Part shown: one piece after another, positions 8,578 through 16,568 of the stretch
How positions within the stretch are numbered: position 1 is the stretch's first letter
Layout: each line of letters begins with the position of its first letter
Origin: Pedobacter cryophilus
GTDB taxonomy: Bacteria; Bacteroidota; Bacteroidia; Sphingobacteriales; Sphingobacteriaceae
Length of the DNA stretch: 64,000 nucleotides
Direction of reading: 5' to 3'
Assembly: GCF_005116455.1 (NCBI RefSeq)
Contig: NZ_SWBP01000004.1
Span: 62,001-126,000 of the forward strand
Notes under the pieces: generated by a model
Database searches by the model: none
Told to the model about the DNA's origin: nothing
The model's input: the letters and a program-made list of their open reading frames with translations, nothing else
Program-made: the position numbers and the translations under genes

Positions 8578-9987
8578 TTAATTTTCAAAAACCTCGAAAA
8601 CCGGTTGCTCTTTTAATTTTTTTAATGATTTGAATTTAAGACCTGATTTTATAAGTATTAAAAACGCTACCACTACAAATAATAATTTGCAGAAAAGGAT
8701 AAAAGCAAATGGATATTGGCTATAAAGAGTGGTTTCGCTGTTTTTAATTATGGTAATAGGCGTTGGTACAGAAGTATTTTGGTTGTTTATTAAATGGGTT
8801 TCGCCGTTTGAAGATGCTTTGCCTGTATAACCAAAATTACTTTTAATGGCAATGTCTCGTCTGTTTTCTACAGCCCTGAGGCTGTTGTAGTAGAAAAAAA
8901 GTCGGGTGATGTAAGCGTCTTTAAGCCAATTATCATTATTGATACTTACCAAAAATGGAGCACCAGCTTGTACAAGTTGTGCCGCTGTGGGTGCAATAAT
9001 TGCTTCGTTAAAAATAAAAATTCCGTCTATGTCTTTGTTGGTTTCCGTTAAATTACTTTTATTCTCTGGCTTTACAATAAAACTGTGATTAGGTTGCTGA
9101 TTTTTTATCTCTGATTGTGTTTCTTCTTCTTCTTCAATAATTTTTAGGTAAACGTTAACATTTATATCTGAAACCGTTTCAATTGGATTAACAATATAAG
9201 CGCTGTTGATTATTTTATAGTTGTTTTCTTGATGATTTAAAGCTTGGGTCCAATTTGTTAAGTCGGTAGGCATTAATTCAATAGTATTTCTAGTATTAAC
9301 GGCTTGTTTTATGTTGGGCGTTAAGATATTTATTTTTACTTCAGTATTTGGGGTGGCTTTTACACTGCGTATGTTATACAAAAGGAAGTTAGCTGTAAAA
9401 AATAGTCCAATAACCATAGAGGCTACGCCAAGTTGTTTATGTTGCTTAATGCCGTAAGCCGCAAAGCCATTTATTAGTAAAACGGAAAAGGTAAGGATGT
9501 ATATTCCTCCTATTTCGGCCAGTTGTATGGTGTAAATGCTGCCAATTAATGGGTTGCCAAAATGGAAACTATACCAAGGTAAGGTGTTAAATAATTGGTC
9601 GTAAATAAATTCGAAAAGGGTAAATAATGTAGCTAAAATGAGGATGCTTTTGCATGAAAATATAGATTTTGTAAGTCTGTTCCAAATTAGAAAAACAACT
9701 GTAATGGCTATTATAAAATAAGTTACTGATAAAAGCATTCCTAAAAAGCTATATAGCAGATTATCTACTGATGGAATGTTAGATAGGAGCATCCAACTCA
9801 ATATAAATGAGCCTAAAACTGAGCTAAAGATACCGGCTGTTGCTAAGGTTTGTTTATGGTTGGTGTTTTCTAGAGCAAGTAATAGGGGTACAAATGCAAT
9901 AAGTGCTAGCCATGGAAGAAAAAAGAAAATTGAAATAACGATTGCTATGGCTGATATAGCTGGGTAAATAAGAAAGCGTTGCTTCAT
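8578..9987 (-). CDS. Apolipoprotein N-acyltransferase (Lnt)-like membrane protein, probable pseudoenzyme
   Basis: This 469-residue protein has about seven N-terminal membrane segments (residues 5-205), a soluble nitrilase-like domain (about 215-410) and a last membrane segment (about 425-448), the same architecture as Lnt. Lnt-like landmarks remain: NTLPWYSFHFGNPLIGS, a beta strand KINILTPNI, VSINNDNWLKDAY (compare NISNDAWFGD) and SLRAVENRRDIAIKSNFGYTG (compare RALETGRP...RATNNG). The catalytic Glu-Lys-Cys triad appears absent: the WPE box reads NPIE (267-270), no lysine-bearing YNKxHLVPFGE is present, and the Cys of ICYE reads IFNE (325-328). It sits alone on the minus strand. It may keep a structural or regulatory role, or be a decaying paralogue of a true lnt elsewhere. 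Confidence 0.72.
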   Translation of the reverse strand: MKQRFLIYPAISAIAIVISIFFFLPWLALIAFVPLLLALENTNHKQTLATAGIFSSVLGSFILSWMLLSNIPSVDNLLYSFLGMLLSVTYFIIAITVVFLIWNRLTKSIFSCKSILILATLFTLFEFIYDQLFNTLPWYSFHFGNPLIGSIYTIQLAEIGGIYILTFSVLLINGFAAYGIKQHKQLGVASMVIGLFFTANFLLYNIRSVKATPNTEVKINILTPNIKQAVNTRNTIELMPTDLTNWTQALNHQENNYKIINSAYIVNPIETVSDINVNVYLKIIEEEEETQSEIKNQQPNHSFIVKPENKSNLTETNKDIDGIFIFNEAIIAPTAAQLVQAGAPFLVSINNDNWLKDAYITRLFFYYNSLRAVENRRDIAIKSNFGYTGKASSNGETHLINNQNTSVPTPITIIKNSETTLYSQYPFAFILFCKLLFVVVAFLILIKSGLKFKSLKKLKEQPVFEVFEN

Positions 9988-10059
9988 GTATTATACTCAT
10001 GAGATTTAGAATGCAAATCTAATGAGTTAGCCATTTATGAGGCTAAAAAAACAGGTGCT

Positions 10060-10090
10060 AACTTGTCCTGTTTTTAAAACGGGACAAGTT
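10060..10090 (-). terminator. Hairpin terminator directly after the CRP-AraC regulator gene
   Basis: AACTTGTCC (10060-10068) pairs with GGACAAGTT (10082-10090), and the pairing continues inward through a T-run/A-run. It abuts the stop codon of the regulator gene at 10091. A T-rich stretch follows on the minus strand after about eight bases. Confidence 0.65.
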
Positions 10091-11059
10091 TTATGAGCGC
10101 ATTAAATTGGCTTCATATTCTGTTGGGCTTATGCCTTCACTTTTCTTAAATGCTTTGTAAAAGCTGCTTCTGGATGAAAAGCCAGATTGAAGAGCTAAAG
10201 TTTCAATAGTAAAGCTTTGCATTTGTTCTTGCTTGTGCAATAGCTGTTTAAAGCAAATAATGCGGTATTTATTGATAAAATCTTTAAACACTAATTTATA
10301 ATGAGTGCTTAGCGCTAAAGTGATTTTAGAGGCTGCAATACCCAGTTCTTTTGCTAAAATATTTACGGTAATTGCCTTGTTTTTGAAAGCTTGTGTTTGG
10401 GTAATAAAATCTTCTATTTGGGTAATAATAGCAGTAATTTCATTTTCATTTAAAAGGTTGTGTTGTTGTTTCTTTATCCTGATTAAGGTTTCGGGTTTCA
10501 TATCAAGAAATGAGGCCACACAATCTACCGGTAAACGTTCTACAGCACTTGCTCTTGAGCTTACAAAATATTCATAACGTTCTTTTGCATTGCCTACACG
10601 TATAATATGAGATCGTTCTTGAGCATCGCGGTAATAACTTTCATAAACCTGTCGGATAATAAAGTTTAAATCAAAAAAATGTTGGTACCAGTTTAGTAAA
10701 ACATCGGTATGTACGCCTAATAAATATGCGGGCTCTATAGCTACAATAGCCTCTCTGGAGGGTTGCTGACCGTATAAGCCAGAAAGAGAACTTACAAATT
10801 CATTTTCAATAGAAATATAGGTGGTTATTTCTTTGTGATTATGCTCTGAATATGCTTTTAACGCTCCTTCTTTAATAAAATACATATACTTACAAAGCTC
10901 TCCTTGATGTAAAATATGTTCTCCTTTTTCTAATTTTATAGCAATAGCATGTTTGTAAAACTCATCTGCAAGTTCTTTACTTACAGGATAATAGTGAGAT
11001 AATAAGGTGATAATATGAGCTACATCTGAAGGATTAGCCTGAACATACTTTAAAGACAT
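10091..11059 (-). CDS. Transcription regulator with CRP-like sensor, CRP-type HTH and AraC-type HTH
   Basis: The 322-residue protein joins three parts. Residues about 25-140 are a cyclic-nucleotide-binding-like beta barrel (LEKGEHILHQGELCKYMYFIKEGALKAY). Residues about 155-200 look like the CRP/Fnr C-terminal helix-turn-helix (RLPVDCVASFLDMKPETLIR). Residues about 225-320 are an AraC-type double helix-turn-helix (ITVNILAKELGIAASKIT, then FTIETLALQSGFSSRSSFYKAF and ISPTEYEANL). CRP-like proteins normally stop after the first HTH and AraC proteins normally carry other sensor domains. The effector is unknown. It is a single gene with its own terminator. The frame is continuous with no sign of a frameshift joining two genes. 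Confidence 0.88.
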   Translation of the reverse strand: MSLKYVQANPSDVAHIITLLSHYYPVSKELADEFYKHAIAIKLEKGEHILHQGELCKYMYFIKEGALKAYSEHNHKEITTYISIENEFVSSLSGLYGQQPSREAIVAIEPAYLLGVHTDVLLNWYQHFFDLNFIIRQVYESYYRDAQERSHIIRVGNAKERYEYFVSSRASAVERLPVDCVASFLDMKPETLIRIKKQQHNLLNENEITAIITQIEDFITQTQAFKNKAITVNILAKELGIAASKITLALSTHYKLVFKDFINKYRIICFKQLLHKQEQMQSFTIETLALQSGFSSRSSFYKAFKKSEGISPTEYEANLMRS

Positions 11060-11183
11060 TAATATAAAAAGTTTATAATTTTAAGTGGTAAACAATATTA
11101 ATTAAAATATACCAAAACTAGAAAATGTTCTAAAAGCGTTATTTTAATTAGAATATTGAACGAAAAAATCTAATGGGTAGATT

Positions 11184-11642
11184 TTAATGTTTAGAAATTA
11201 AGTTGATATCACTATCCATTCGGTATAAGTCGAATCCATCATCCCAAAAATCTTTTATAATTTCTTTAGTTTCTAAACCAAATTTTTCATAAAACTTATA
11301 AACCAACTGTGAGGTTCTTACCGAAATAGTTTTTACACTTTTAATTTCTTTTATTTTTTGAATTCTGAATTTAGTTAATTCGGTTCCAAAGCCTTTACCT
11401 TGATACTGTGGATGAAGAATGTCCCAAGATATTTTTGCGGTTTCTTTGTCATCGGTTAAATTAAAGCCGCCAGCTCCTACAATCAGTTGGTCAACTTCTA
11501 ACACATAGTAATGGTGTGCATGGTGGTTTAAATAATAAATAAGGTCTTTTTCTTCGTTTGGCGAAAAGTATTTTGGCGTATTATATCGCAAGAGTTCTAT
11601 AATTTCTTTTTGGTTGATACGCTGATATTCGCTAATTATCAT
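11184..11642 (-). CDS. GNAT family N-acetyltransferase
   Basis: This is a 152-residue single-domain acetyltransferase using acetyl-CoA. The acetyl-CoA binding motif A is clear in WDILHPQYQGKGFGTELTKFRI (positions about 93-114), with the QGKGFG pyrophosphate loop. Earlier strands YYVLEVDQLIVGAGGFNL and the C-terminal FYEKFGLE motif B also fit the fold. Substrates of such stand-alone GNAT proteins cannot be predicted. A short four-copy 11-bp repeat lies upstream at 11725-11768. Confidence 0.88.
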   Translation of the reverse strand: MIISEYQRINQKEIIELLRYNTPKYFSPNEEKDLIYYLNHHAHHYYVLEVDQLIVGAGGFNLTDDKETAKISWDILHPQYQGKGFGTELTKFRIQKIKEIKSVKTISVRTSQLVYKFYEKFGLETKEIIKDFWDDGFDLYRMDSDINLISKH

Positions 11643-11724
11643 TTGGTTTAATATAAAATGATGAAGATAAATTTATAATTTTTGGTTTACCGGGTGGGAT
11701 AATTTTTTTTAAAAAGCTCAAATC

Positions 11725-11768
11725 TATCCCTTAGTTATCTCTTAGTTATCCCTTAGTTATCCTATAGT
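11725..11768. repeat. Four tandem copies of an 11-bp repeat
   Basis: The unit TATCCCTTAGT is repeated four times without gaps; the second copy has one change and the fourth has two. It lies between the FMN reductase gene (stop at 11785) and the start of the GNAT gene. The 11-bp period is close to one helical turn. Confidence 0.85.
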
Positions 11769-11784
11769 GGTGGTTTTACAAGCA

Positions 11785-12345
11785 TTATGGGGTCATTTTA
11801 CTTTTTGCTTCTATACACCAAAGCAATTCTTTAATAAAGTTTGCGGCTCTTTTATCTGTTGCGGCTTTATCTGTAGGATTCCCTTTTTTATCAAATGCAT
11901 CTTGCACTTTAGGAACCGGAAACATAGCTGAAACTGTCCATGCTTTTATTTTCCAAAGAGAGAATTGTAAGGAAGTAATTACTTGTGAGCCGCCAAAAAC
12001 ACCATCAGATGCTGTTGAAATAGCAACAGGTTTGCGATGCCATTCATCATACAATAAATCAACTACATTTTTTAAACTGGCCGGATAGCCGCCATTATAT
12101 TCGGGAGTAACAATGAGTACACCATCAGCAGATTTTATTTTTTCTGCAAATTCTATGGTTGCAGGAGTTGGATTTTTTTGTAAACGCAAACGTTCATCAA
12201 AAATTGGAAAGTTGTATTCGGCTAAGTCCAAAATCTCTGCTGTTGCAAGTTGGTTACTTTCTAAATAATTTTTGAAATACAAGGCAACTCGGCTGCTGTT
12301 TCTTTCTATTCTTACACTTGAAGATATAATGGCAATGTGTGGCAT
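11785..12345 (-). CDS. NADPH-dependent FMN reductase family protein
   Basis: This 186-residue flavodoxin-like protein transfers electrons from NAD(P)H through FMN to quinones or other acceptors. The N-terminal strand and phosphate loop HIAIISSSVRIERNSSRVA, the segment ADGVLIVTPEYNGGYPASLKNVVD and the later KPVAISTASDGVFGG are all signatures of this family. The same pattern is seen in ChrR/YieF- and azoreductase-type enzymes, so the physiological acceptor is open. No cofactor partners are encoded beside it. The GNAT gene follows after about 140 bases and could be cotranscribed. Confidence 0.9.
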   Translation of the reverse strand: MPHIAIISSSVRIERNSSRVALYFKNYLESNQLATAEILDLAEYNFPIFDERLRLQKNPTPATIEFAEKIKSADGVLIVTPEYNGGYPASLKNVVDLLYDEWHRKPVAISTASDGVFGGSQVITSLQFSLWKIKAWTVSAMFPVPKVQDAFDKKGNPTDKAATDKRAANFIKELLWCIEAKSKMTP

Positions 12346-12511
12346 AATTGTTTACTCTAAAAGGGTTCAATTAAATAAAATGATCAAAAAAATCACTTCT
12401 AGTTGGCGTGTTTTTGAAAATTTCTATCAGCCAAATTTAACGTTAATTCTATAACTGAATAAAAAGAGGTAAAATTATACGCAGCCTGTAAGTATGGTGT
12501 TTAAAGTAAGG

Positions 12512-14200
12512 TTATTTTTTTAAATCGTTGTAATTGTAAACTTTTGAGTCGCCACCTAAAATTCTTTGAGGCGAACTTTCAAATGTTTTACTCGCAAGAC
12601 TTTTGCTCCTATCCATATTTGGGTATTGAATACTGCTTAAATCTAACTGGGTATAAAAAATATTTTGAGAGCCAACTGGCTTGTCTTTATTAGTGTTAAG
12701 GTTATTAATTTTATCTTTAAAAGATGTTTGGTATGTTGTAGAAGACCACATAAAAAATGGAATACTTGCTACATATTCAGAAGGAACAGGTTCTATATGT
12801 TGAGATAATTTTCGTTCATCATCAAACATATCCTCGCCATGGTCTGATACATAGGTAAGGGTGCTCACCGCTTGGGTTGCTTTAATTAAATCAATCATTT
12901 TTGAAATCACCGCATCGGTATATAATATGGTATTATCATAGCTATTAATGATGATTTCTTTTTTAGCATCATCTGTTGGATTAACTTTTTCTGTTTTTAA
13001 AGAGGGTTTAAATTTATCATAAGCATTAGGATACCTAGCTGCATAATTATAATGGCTTCCTAAGGTATGCAATATGATGAAAACTTTTTCTTCGTTTTTA
13101 CTTAAAATATTTTGGAGATATGGAATAAGTTCCATGTCTAGGTTTACGTTTTTACCAAATGTATAATTGGAAGGGAGATAAAACTCTTCATCAGATTCTC
13201 TGGCAAACATCCCAATTTTTTCAAAATCATTTTGGTTGCTTAACCAATAGGTTTTAAAGCCAGCTTCTTTGTATGCTGTGATGATACTTTTTTCTGTATA
13301 TACCCGATCATAATCATCAGCAGAAGCTCTGGTAATTAACATGGGTACGGCTAAAGCAGTAATGTAACCGCCAGAAACAGTGTTAGAAAATTTAATTAAT
13401 TCGTTTTGTTTTTTTGTAAGCTCAGGCGAGTTTTCTCTTTCATATCCAAAAATTTGCCAGTTTTTAGCCCTCGCACTTTCTCCAATAACCAATACGTAAA
13501 TTTGTTTTTTAGCAAGAGAAACGTTTTGAGATGCATTAAATTTAAAGTCTTTAACTTGTTCTTCGTGTTGGTTAATTAGGTTTAATTGCTTGCGAAATAA
13601 ATAGCTATTATAAATTAAAGAACCAGGAAAAGACGCCGTAAGGTTTTTCTTAAATTGATTTTTAAAGGTGATGTCTTGGGCTATTAAAAGAGTGATTAAT
13701 ACAAAAGTTAGAATAGCACCTAATGATATTTTTAATGAATTATTCCATGATATTTTTGAAGGTAATTTTTTTGTAAGGTAAATGTAAGCCCAATAATAAC
13801 CTATTAACAGCGCAATAAAATAAAGAATATAACCATTGGCAAACTCAAGCGCTTCGGCTGTATTGGTATTATATATCACTACCATAATATCTAGATTTAA
13901 AGGTAGCTTGTATAATATCACACAAAATAAAGATATAGGTACAAAAACAATAATAGGTAAGAATAACCAAGTATAAAGTTTGATATAATTACGAAATAAT
14001 GCAACGGGAGCAAGAATAAAACAGGTTGTGATTAAGAAAGCCAACAGCAGTTGAATATATTTGCCAGTTATAAGCGAGCCTATTACCGGAGCTATACTTA
14101 ATAAAAAGACAATGGTTAAAACCAATGAAACGTTAAACCATAATTTTGATTTAGTTTTACTTTTTGGTTGATTTAAAGGAAGAGTGATGTGAGCATTCAT
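12512..14200 (-). CDS. Phosphoethanolamine transferase (EptA/sulfatase superfamily)
   Basis: This is a 562-residue inner-membrane enzyme expected to move phosphoethanolamine from a phospholipid to lipid A or another glycan. Five hydrophobic segments lie in residues 20-175, followed by a periplasmic alkaline-phosphatase-fold domain. Catalytic residues fall in register with Neisseria EptA: Glu241 (VIGESARA), nucleophile Thr281 (GGYITALAVP), Asp453 and His454 (SDHGED), and His468 (SQHIEP). The substrate-binding GSHYNYAARYP is also present. Unlike proteobacterial EptA, whose soluble domain is tied by disulfides, this domain seems to have no cysteine at all. It stands alone; the divergent CRP-family gene is 390 bases upstream. 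The acceptor is inferred, not shown. Confidence 0.88.
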   Translation of the reverse strand: MNAHITLPLNQPKSKTKSKLWFNVSLVLTIVFLLSIAPVIGSLITGKYIQLLLAFLITTCFILAPVALFRNYIKLYTWLFLPIIVFVPISLFCVILYKLPLNLDIMVVIYNTNTAEALEFANGYILYFIALLIGYYWAYIYLTKKLPSKISWNNSLKISLGAILTFVLITLLIAQDITFKNQFKKNLTASFPGSLIYNSYLFRKQLNLINQHEEQVKDFKFNASQNVSLAKKQIYVLVIGESARAKNWQIFGYERENSPELTKKQNELIKFSNTVSGGYITALAVPMLITRASADDYDRVYTEKSIITAYKEAGFKTYWLSNQNDFEKIGMFARESDEEFYLPSNYTFGKNVNLDMELIPYLQNILSKNEEKVFIILHTLGSHYNYAARYPNAYDKFKPSLKTEKVNPTDDAKKEIIINSYDNTILYTDAVISKMIDLIKATQAVSTLTYVSDHGEDMFDDERKLSQHIEPVPSEYVASIPFFMWSSTTYQTSFKDKINNLNTNKDKPVGSQNIFYTQLDLSSIQYPNMDRSKSLASKTFESSPQRILGGDSKVYNYNDLKK

Positions 14201-14590
14201 AGAAAATTTTATCTAAGGGTTACCAACAAATATCTAACTAGATAAAATGTGCTTTCTTTTTAAAAATTGATTATTTTAAGTCTTGGTTTTGTTTACGACA
14301 GGTTACGCACAAAGTTTTAGAATTTTGATGTTTATTTAACTTAAAGAGATTTAGGCTTTATGGTTTTTGAAAAATATTAAGCTCATGATTATAAACATTG
14401 CAAGGTTGGTATAATATCACTAATTTTTTCTTATGCATTTGGTGCCGTTTTTTTTAATGGTTGGACTCATTTACTGAATTTTATTTTTGGGTATCTTCTA
14501 AAGTGTTTTGATCTAATCATCAATCTGTTTTTTACAGAAAGCATAGTAGTAAATTTTTAAATTTATCTTAGGCATTTAAATCAAGGTATT
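14201..14590. other. 390-base divergent intergenic region
   Basis: This AT-rich space separates the phosphoethanolamine transferase gene from the CRP-family gene. It should hold both promoters, but I found no exact TAnnTTTG box, no clear RNA gene and no repeat in it. Confidence 0.4.
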
Positions 14591-15175
14591 GTGTACAACA
14601 TTCTTTTCGAACATTTAGAGGAAAAAATTAATTTATCTGCAGGCGACAAGGAAATTATAAAGTCATACTTCATCTCCAAAATACTAAAAAGAAAAAAATT
14701 GTTATTACAGGAGGGAAATGTTTGTCATTATATGGCATTTGTAGCTCAAGGGCTCTTAAAATCATATAATACAGATGAAAAAGGAAACGAGTATGTTAAC
14801 CAATTTACCCCAGAAGGCTGGTGGGCTTCTGATATGAACAGCTTTTTTAGTATGCAACCCGCAAATTACACTATTGATGCTTTAGAAGATTCTGTTTTGT
14901 TATTAATTACTTCTCAAGATTTTGAAAATTTGACTTTACGGATACCTAAGATGGATAGATACTTTCGGCTTTTATTTCAAAATAGCCTCATAACAAAGGA
15001 ACGTAGACTAGTAAATTCTTATATGCTTTCTGCGGAAGAAAAGTATAAGCAACTTATTGAAAGCAGCCTAAATTTAGTTAATAGAGTGCCGCAAAATTTG
15101 CTTGCTTCGTATTTAGGACTTTCACCCGCAACGGTGAGTCGTTTAAAAAAGAAAATAAGTTTAGATCACAAATAG
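14591..15175 (+). CDS. CRP/Fnr family transcriptional regulator
   Basis: This 194-residue regulator has the cNMP-binding-like barrel (ILKRKKLLLQEGNVCHYMAFVAQGLLKSY, about residues 33-61; EGWWASDMNSFF) and a short C-terminal helix-turn-helix, VPQNLLASYLGLSPATVSRLKKK (about 168-190). The barrel lacks an obvious cAMP phosphate-binding RE.A motif, as is usual in the Bacteroidota branch, so the ligand is unknown. Translation appears to start at GTG (14591); no ATG occurs before the conserved N-terminus YNILFEHLEEKI. It is followed at 80 bases by an SDR gene on the same strand, the likely target or operon partner. Confidence 0.88.
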   Translation: MYNILFEHLEEKINLSAGDKEIIKSYFISKILKRKKLLLQEGNVCHYMAFVAQGLLKSYNTDEKGNEYVNQFTPEGWWASDMNSFFSMQPANYTIDALEDSVLLLITSQDFENLTLRIPKMDRYFRLLFQNSLITKERRLVNSYMLSAEEKYKQLIESSLNLVNRVPQNLLASYLGLSPATVSRLKKKISLDHK

Positions 15176-15255
15176 TTGACTTAAATCAATTGAATTTAAT
15201 GTTTTAAGTCATTTCTGAATAAGTATTGTCAAAGTACCTTTGGAAAACTTTAAAT

Positions 15256-16347
15256 ATGATCGAAAAAGAAATTTTAAATAATAAAAATGTAGCCTTGGTT
15301 GTAGGCTCTACAGGAATGGCTGGAAGCAATCTTGCTAACAAGTTAATAGAAAATGGCTGGGAGGTTTACGGACTTTCCCGTTCTTCAAAAAATAATAATG
15401 TAGCAATCAAACCCATCACTGCAGATTTGCTGAATCCATCACAATTGGCAAATGCCCTTAAAGATATTTTGCCGACTCACGTGTTTTTTACTACCTGGAT
15501 GCGCAATGATACTGAAGATGAAAATATTAGAATAAATAGTGCCTTGGTACGTAATTTATTGAATGTATTGTCTCCTAAGAAGTCTGTAAAACACGTAGCG
15601 CTTGTTACTGGCTTAAAGCATTACCTTGGGCCATTTGAGTCTTATGCTAAAGAAGGAGTTTTGCCAGAAACGCCACTTAGAGAAGAACAACCGAGACTGG
15701 ATCTGAAAAATTTTTATTACGCTCAAGAAGATGAAGTTTATGCGGCAGCCAAACGAGATGGTTTTACATGGAGTGTTCATCGTCCGCACACGCTTATCGG
15801 ATATGCTGTTGGCAATCTAATGAACCTTGGAACAACATTAGCGGTGTATGCGAGTATCTGTAAAGAAGAAAAACTTCCTTTTATTTGGCCTGGTTCTGAA
15901 GCGCAATGGAATGGATTATCTGATGTTACAGACGCCAAAATACTTGCAGAGCAGTTGATTTGGGCCGCTGAAACACCAAGTGCTAAGAATCAAGCTTATA
16001 ATATTGCAAATGGCGACATTTTTCGCTGGAAATGGTTATGGCAAAAGATTGCAGACTTCTTTGATTTAGAAGTGGATGGATTTGATGGCTCGATTAGACC
16101 ATTAGAGCAAAGATTAGCTCAAAAAAAAGAAATTTGGCAGAAAATGGCAGTGCAGTACAATTTAATTGAAGCGGATTTAAATCGAATTTCTTCAGCGTGG
16201 CATACTGATCTCGACTTGGGGCGTCCGATTGAAGTAATGACCGATATGTCAAACAGTAGGAAATTAGGTTTCGTAGAATACACTAATACTAAAGATTCTT
16301 TTTTTGAATTATTTACACAACTTCAAAAAGATAAATTAATCCCATAA
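15256..16347 (+). CDS. PRISE-like atypical short-chain dehydrogenase/reductase
   Basis: The 363-residue protein matches the PRISE group (plant progesterone 5-beta-reductase/iridoid synthase-like), NADPH-dependent reductases of enones. The nucleotide site is VVGSTGMAGSNL (15-26). The family's unusual active-site motifs are present: Lys121 in TGLKHYLGPFE, and Tyr154/155 in NFYYAQEDE, followed by WSVHRPHTLIGY and LMNLGTTLAVYASICKEE. I chose the ATG at 15256; an in-frame TTG at 15226 would add ten residues not typical of the family. It follows the CRP-family gene and ends before a strong terminator. The natural substrate is unknown; many bacterial homologues are only annotated as SDR proteins. 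Confidence 0.87.
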   Translation: MIEKEILNNKNVALVVGSTGMAGSNLANKLIENGWEVYGLSRSSKNNNVAIKPITADLLNPSQLANALKDILPTHVFFTTWMRNDTEDENIRINSALVRNLLNVLSPKKSVKHVALVTGLKHYLGPFESYAKEGVLPETPLREEQPRLDLKNFYYAQEDEVYAAAKRDGFTWSVHRPHTLIGYAVGNLMNLGTTLAVYASICKEEKLPFIWPGSEAQWNGLSDVTDAKILAEQLIWAAETPSAKNQAYNIANGDIFRWKWLWQKIADFFDLEVDGFDGSIRPLEQRLAQKKEIWQKMAVQYNLIEADLNRISSAWHTDLDLGRPIEVMTDMSNSRKLGFVEYTNTKDSFFELFTQLQKDKLIP

Positions 16348-16450
16348 ACCTCTAACTGATGATTGAGTTTTAAAATGGTGTGATGGGATCATTTAATTTC
16401 CAACACACCATTTCAATACCAGAAGTAATGATCACCGCATTTGCTTTTCA

Positions 16451-16488
16451 AAAAAAATCCTGCTTCAGTTAAGAAACAGGATTTTTTT
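16451..16488. terminator. Bidirectional terminator between SDR and pyrophosphatase genes
   Basis: AAAAAAATCCTG (16451-16462) pairs with CAGGATTTTTTT (16477-16488) around a 14-base loop. A-run and T-run flanks allow it to work for both convergent genes. Confidence 0.85.
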
Positions 16489-16552
16489 ATCAGTTATCAG
16501 TTATCAGTTCTGAGTTATCGGTTATACGTTGTCGGTTATCAGTTAACTCGCA
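16488..16552. repeat. Degenerate GTTATCAGTTATC-type short repeat
   Basis: After the terminator the sequence repeats TTATCAG-like units (TATCAGTTATCAGTTATCAG, then variants GAGTTATCGG, GTTGTCGGTTATCAG). Related runs occur at 46230-46298 and, inverted, at 46672-46713. Similar simple repeats are common in several bacterial phyla. They are noncoding here. Confidence 0.75.
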
Positions 16553-16568
16553 ACCGTAAACTGAATGA

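Noticed and set aside
15226-15255. TTG start of the SDR gene
   Set aside because: It would add ten residues not seen in the family; ATG at 15256 fits better.
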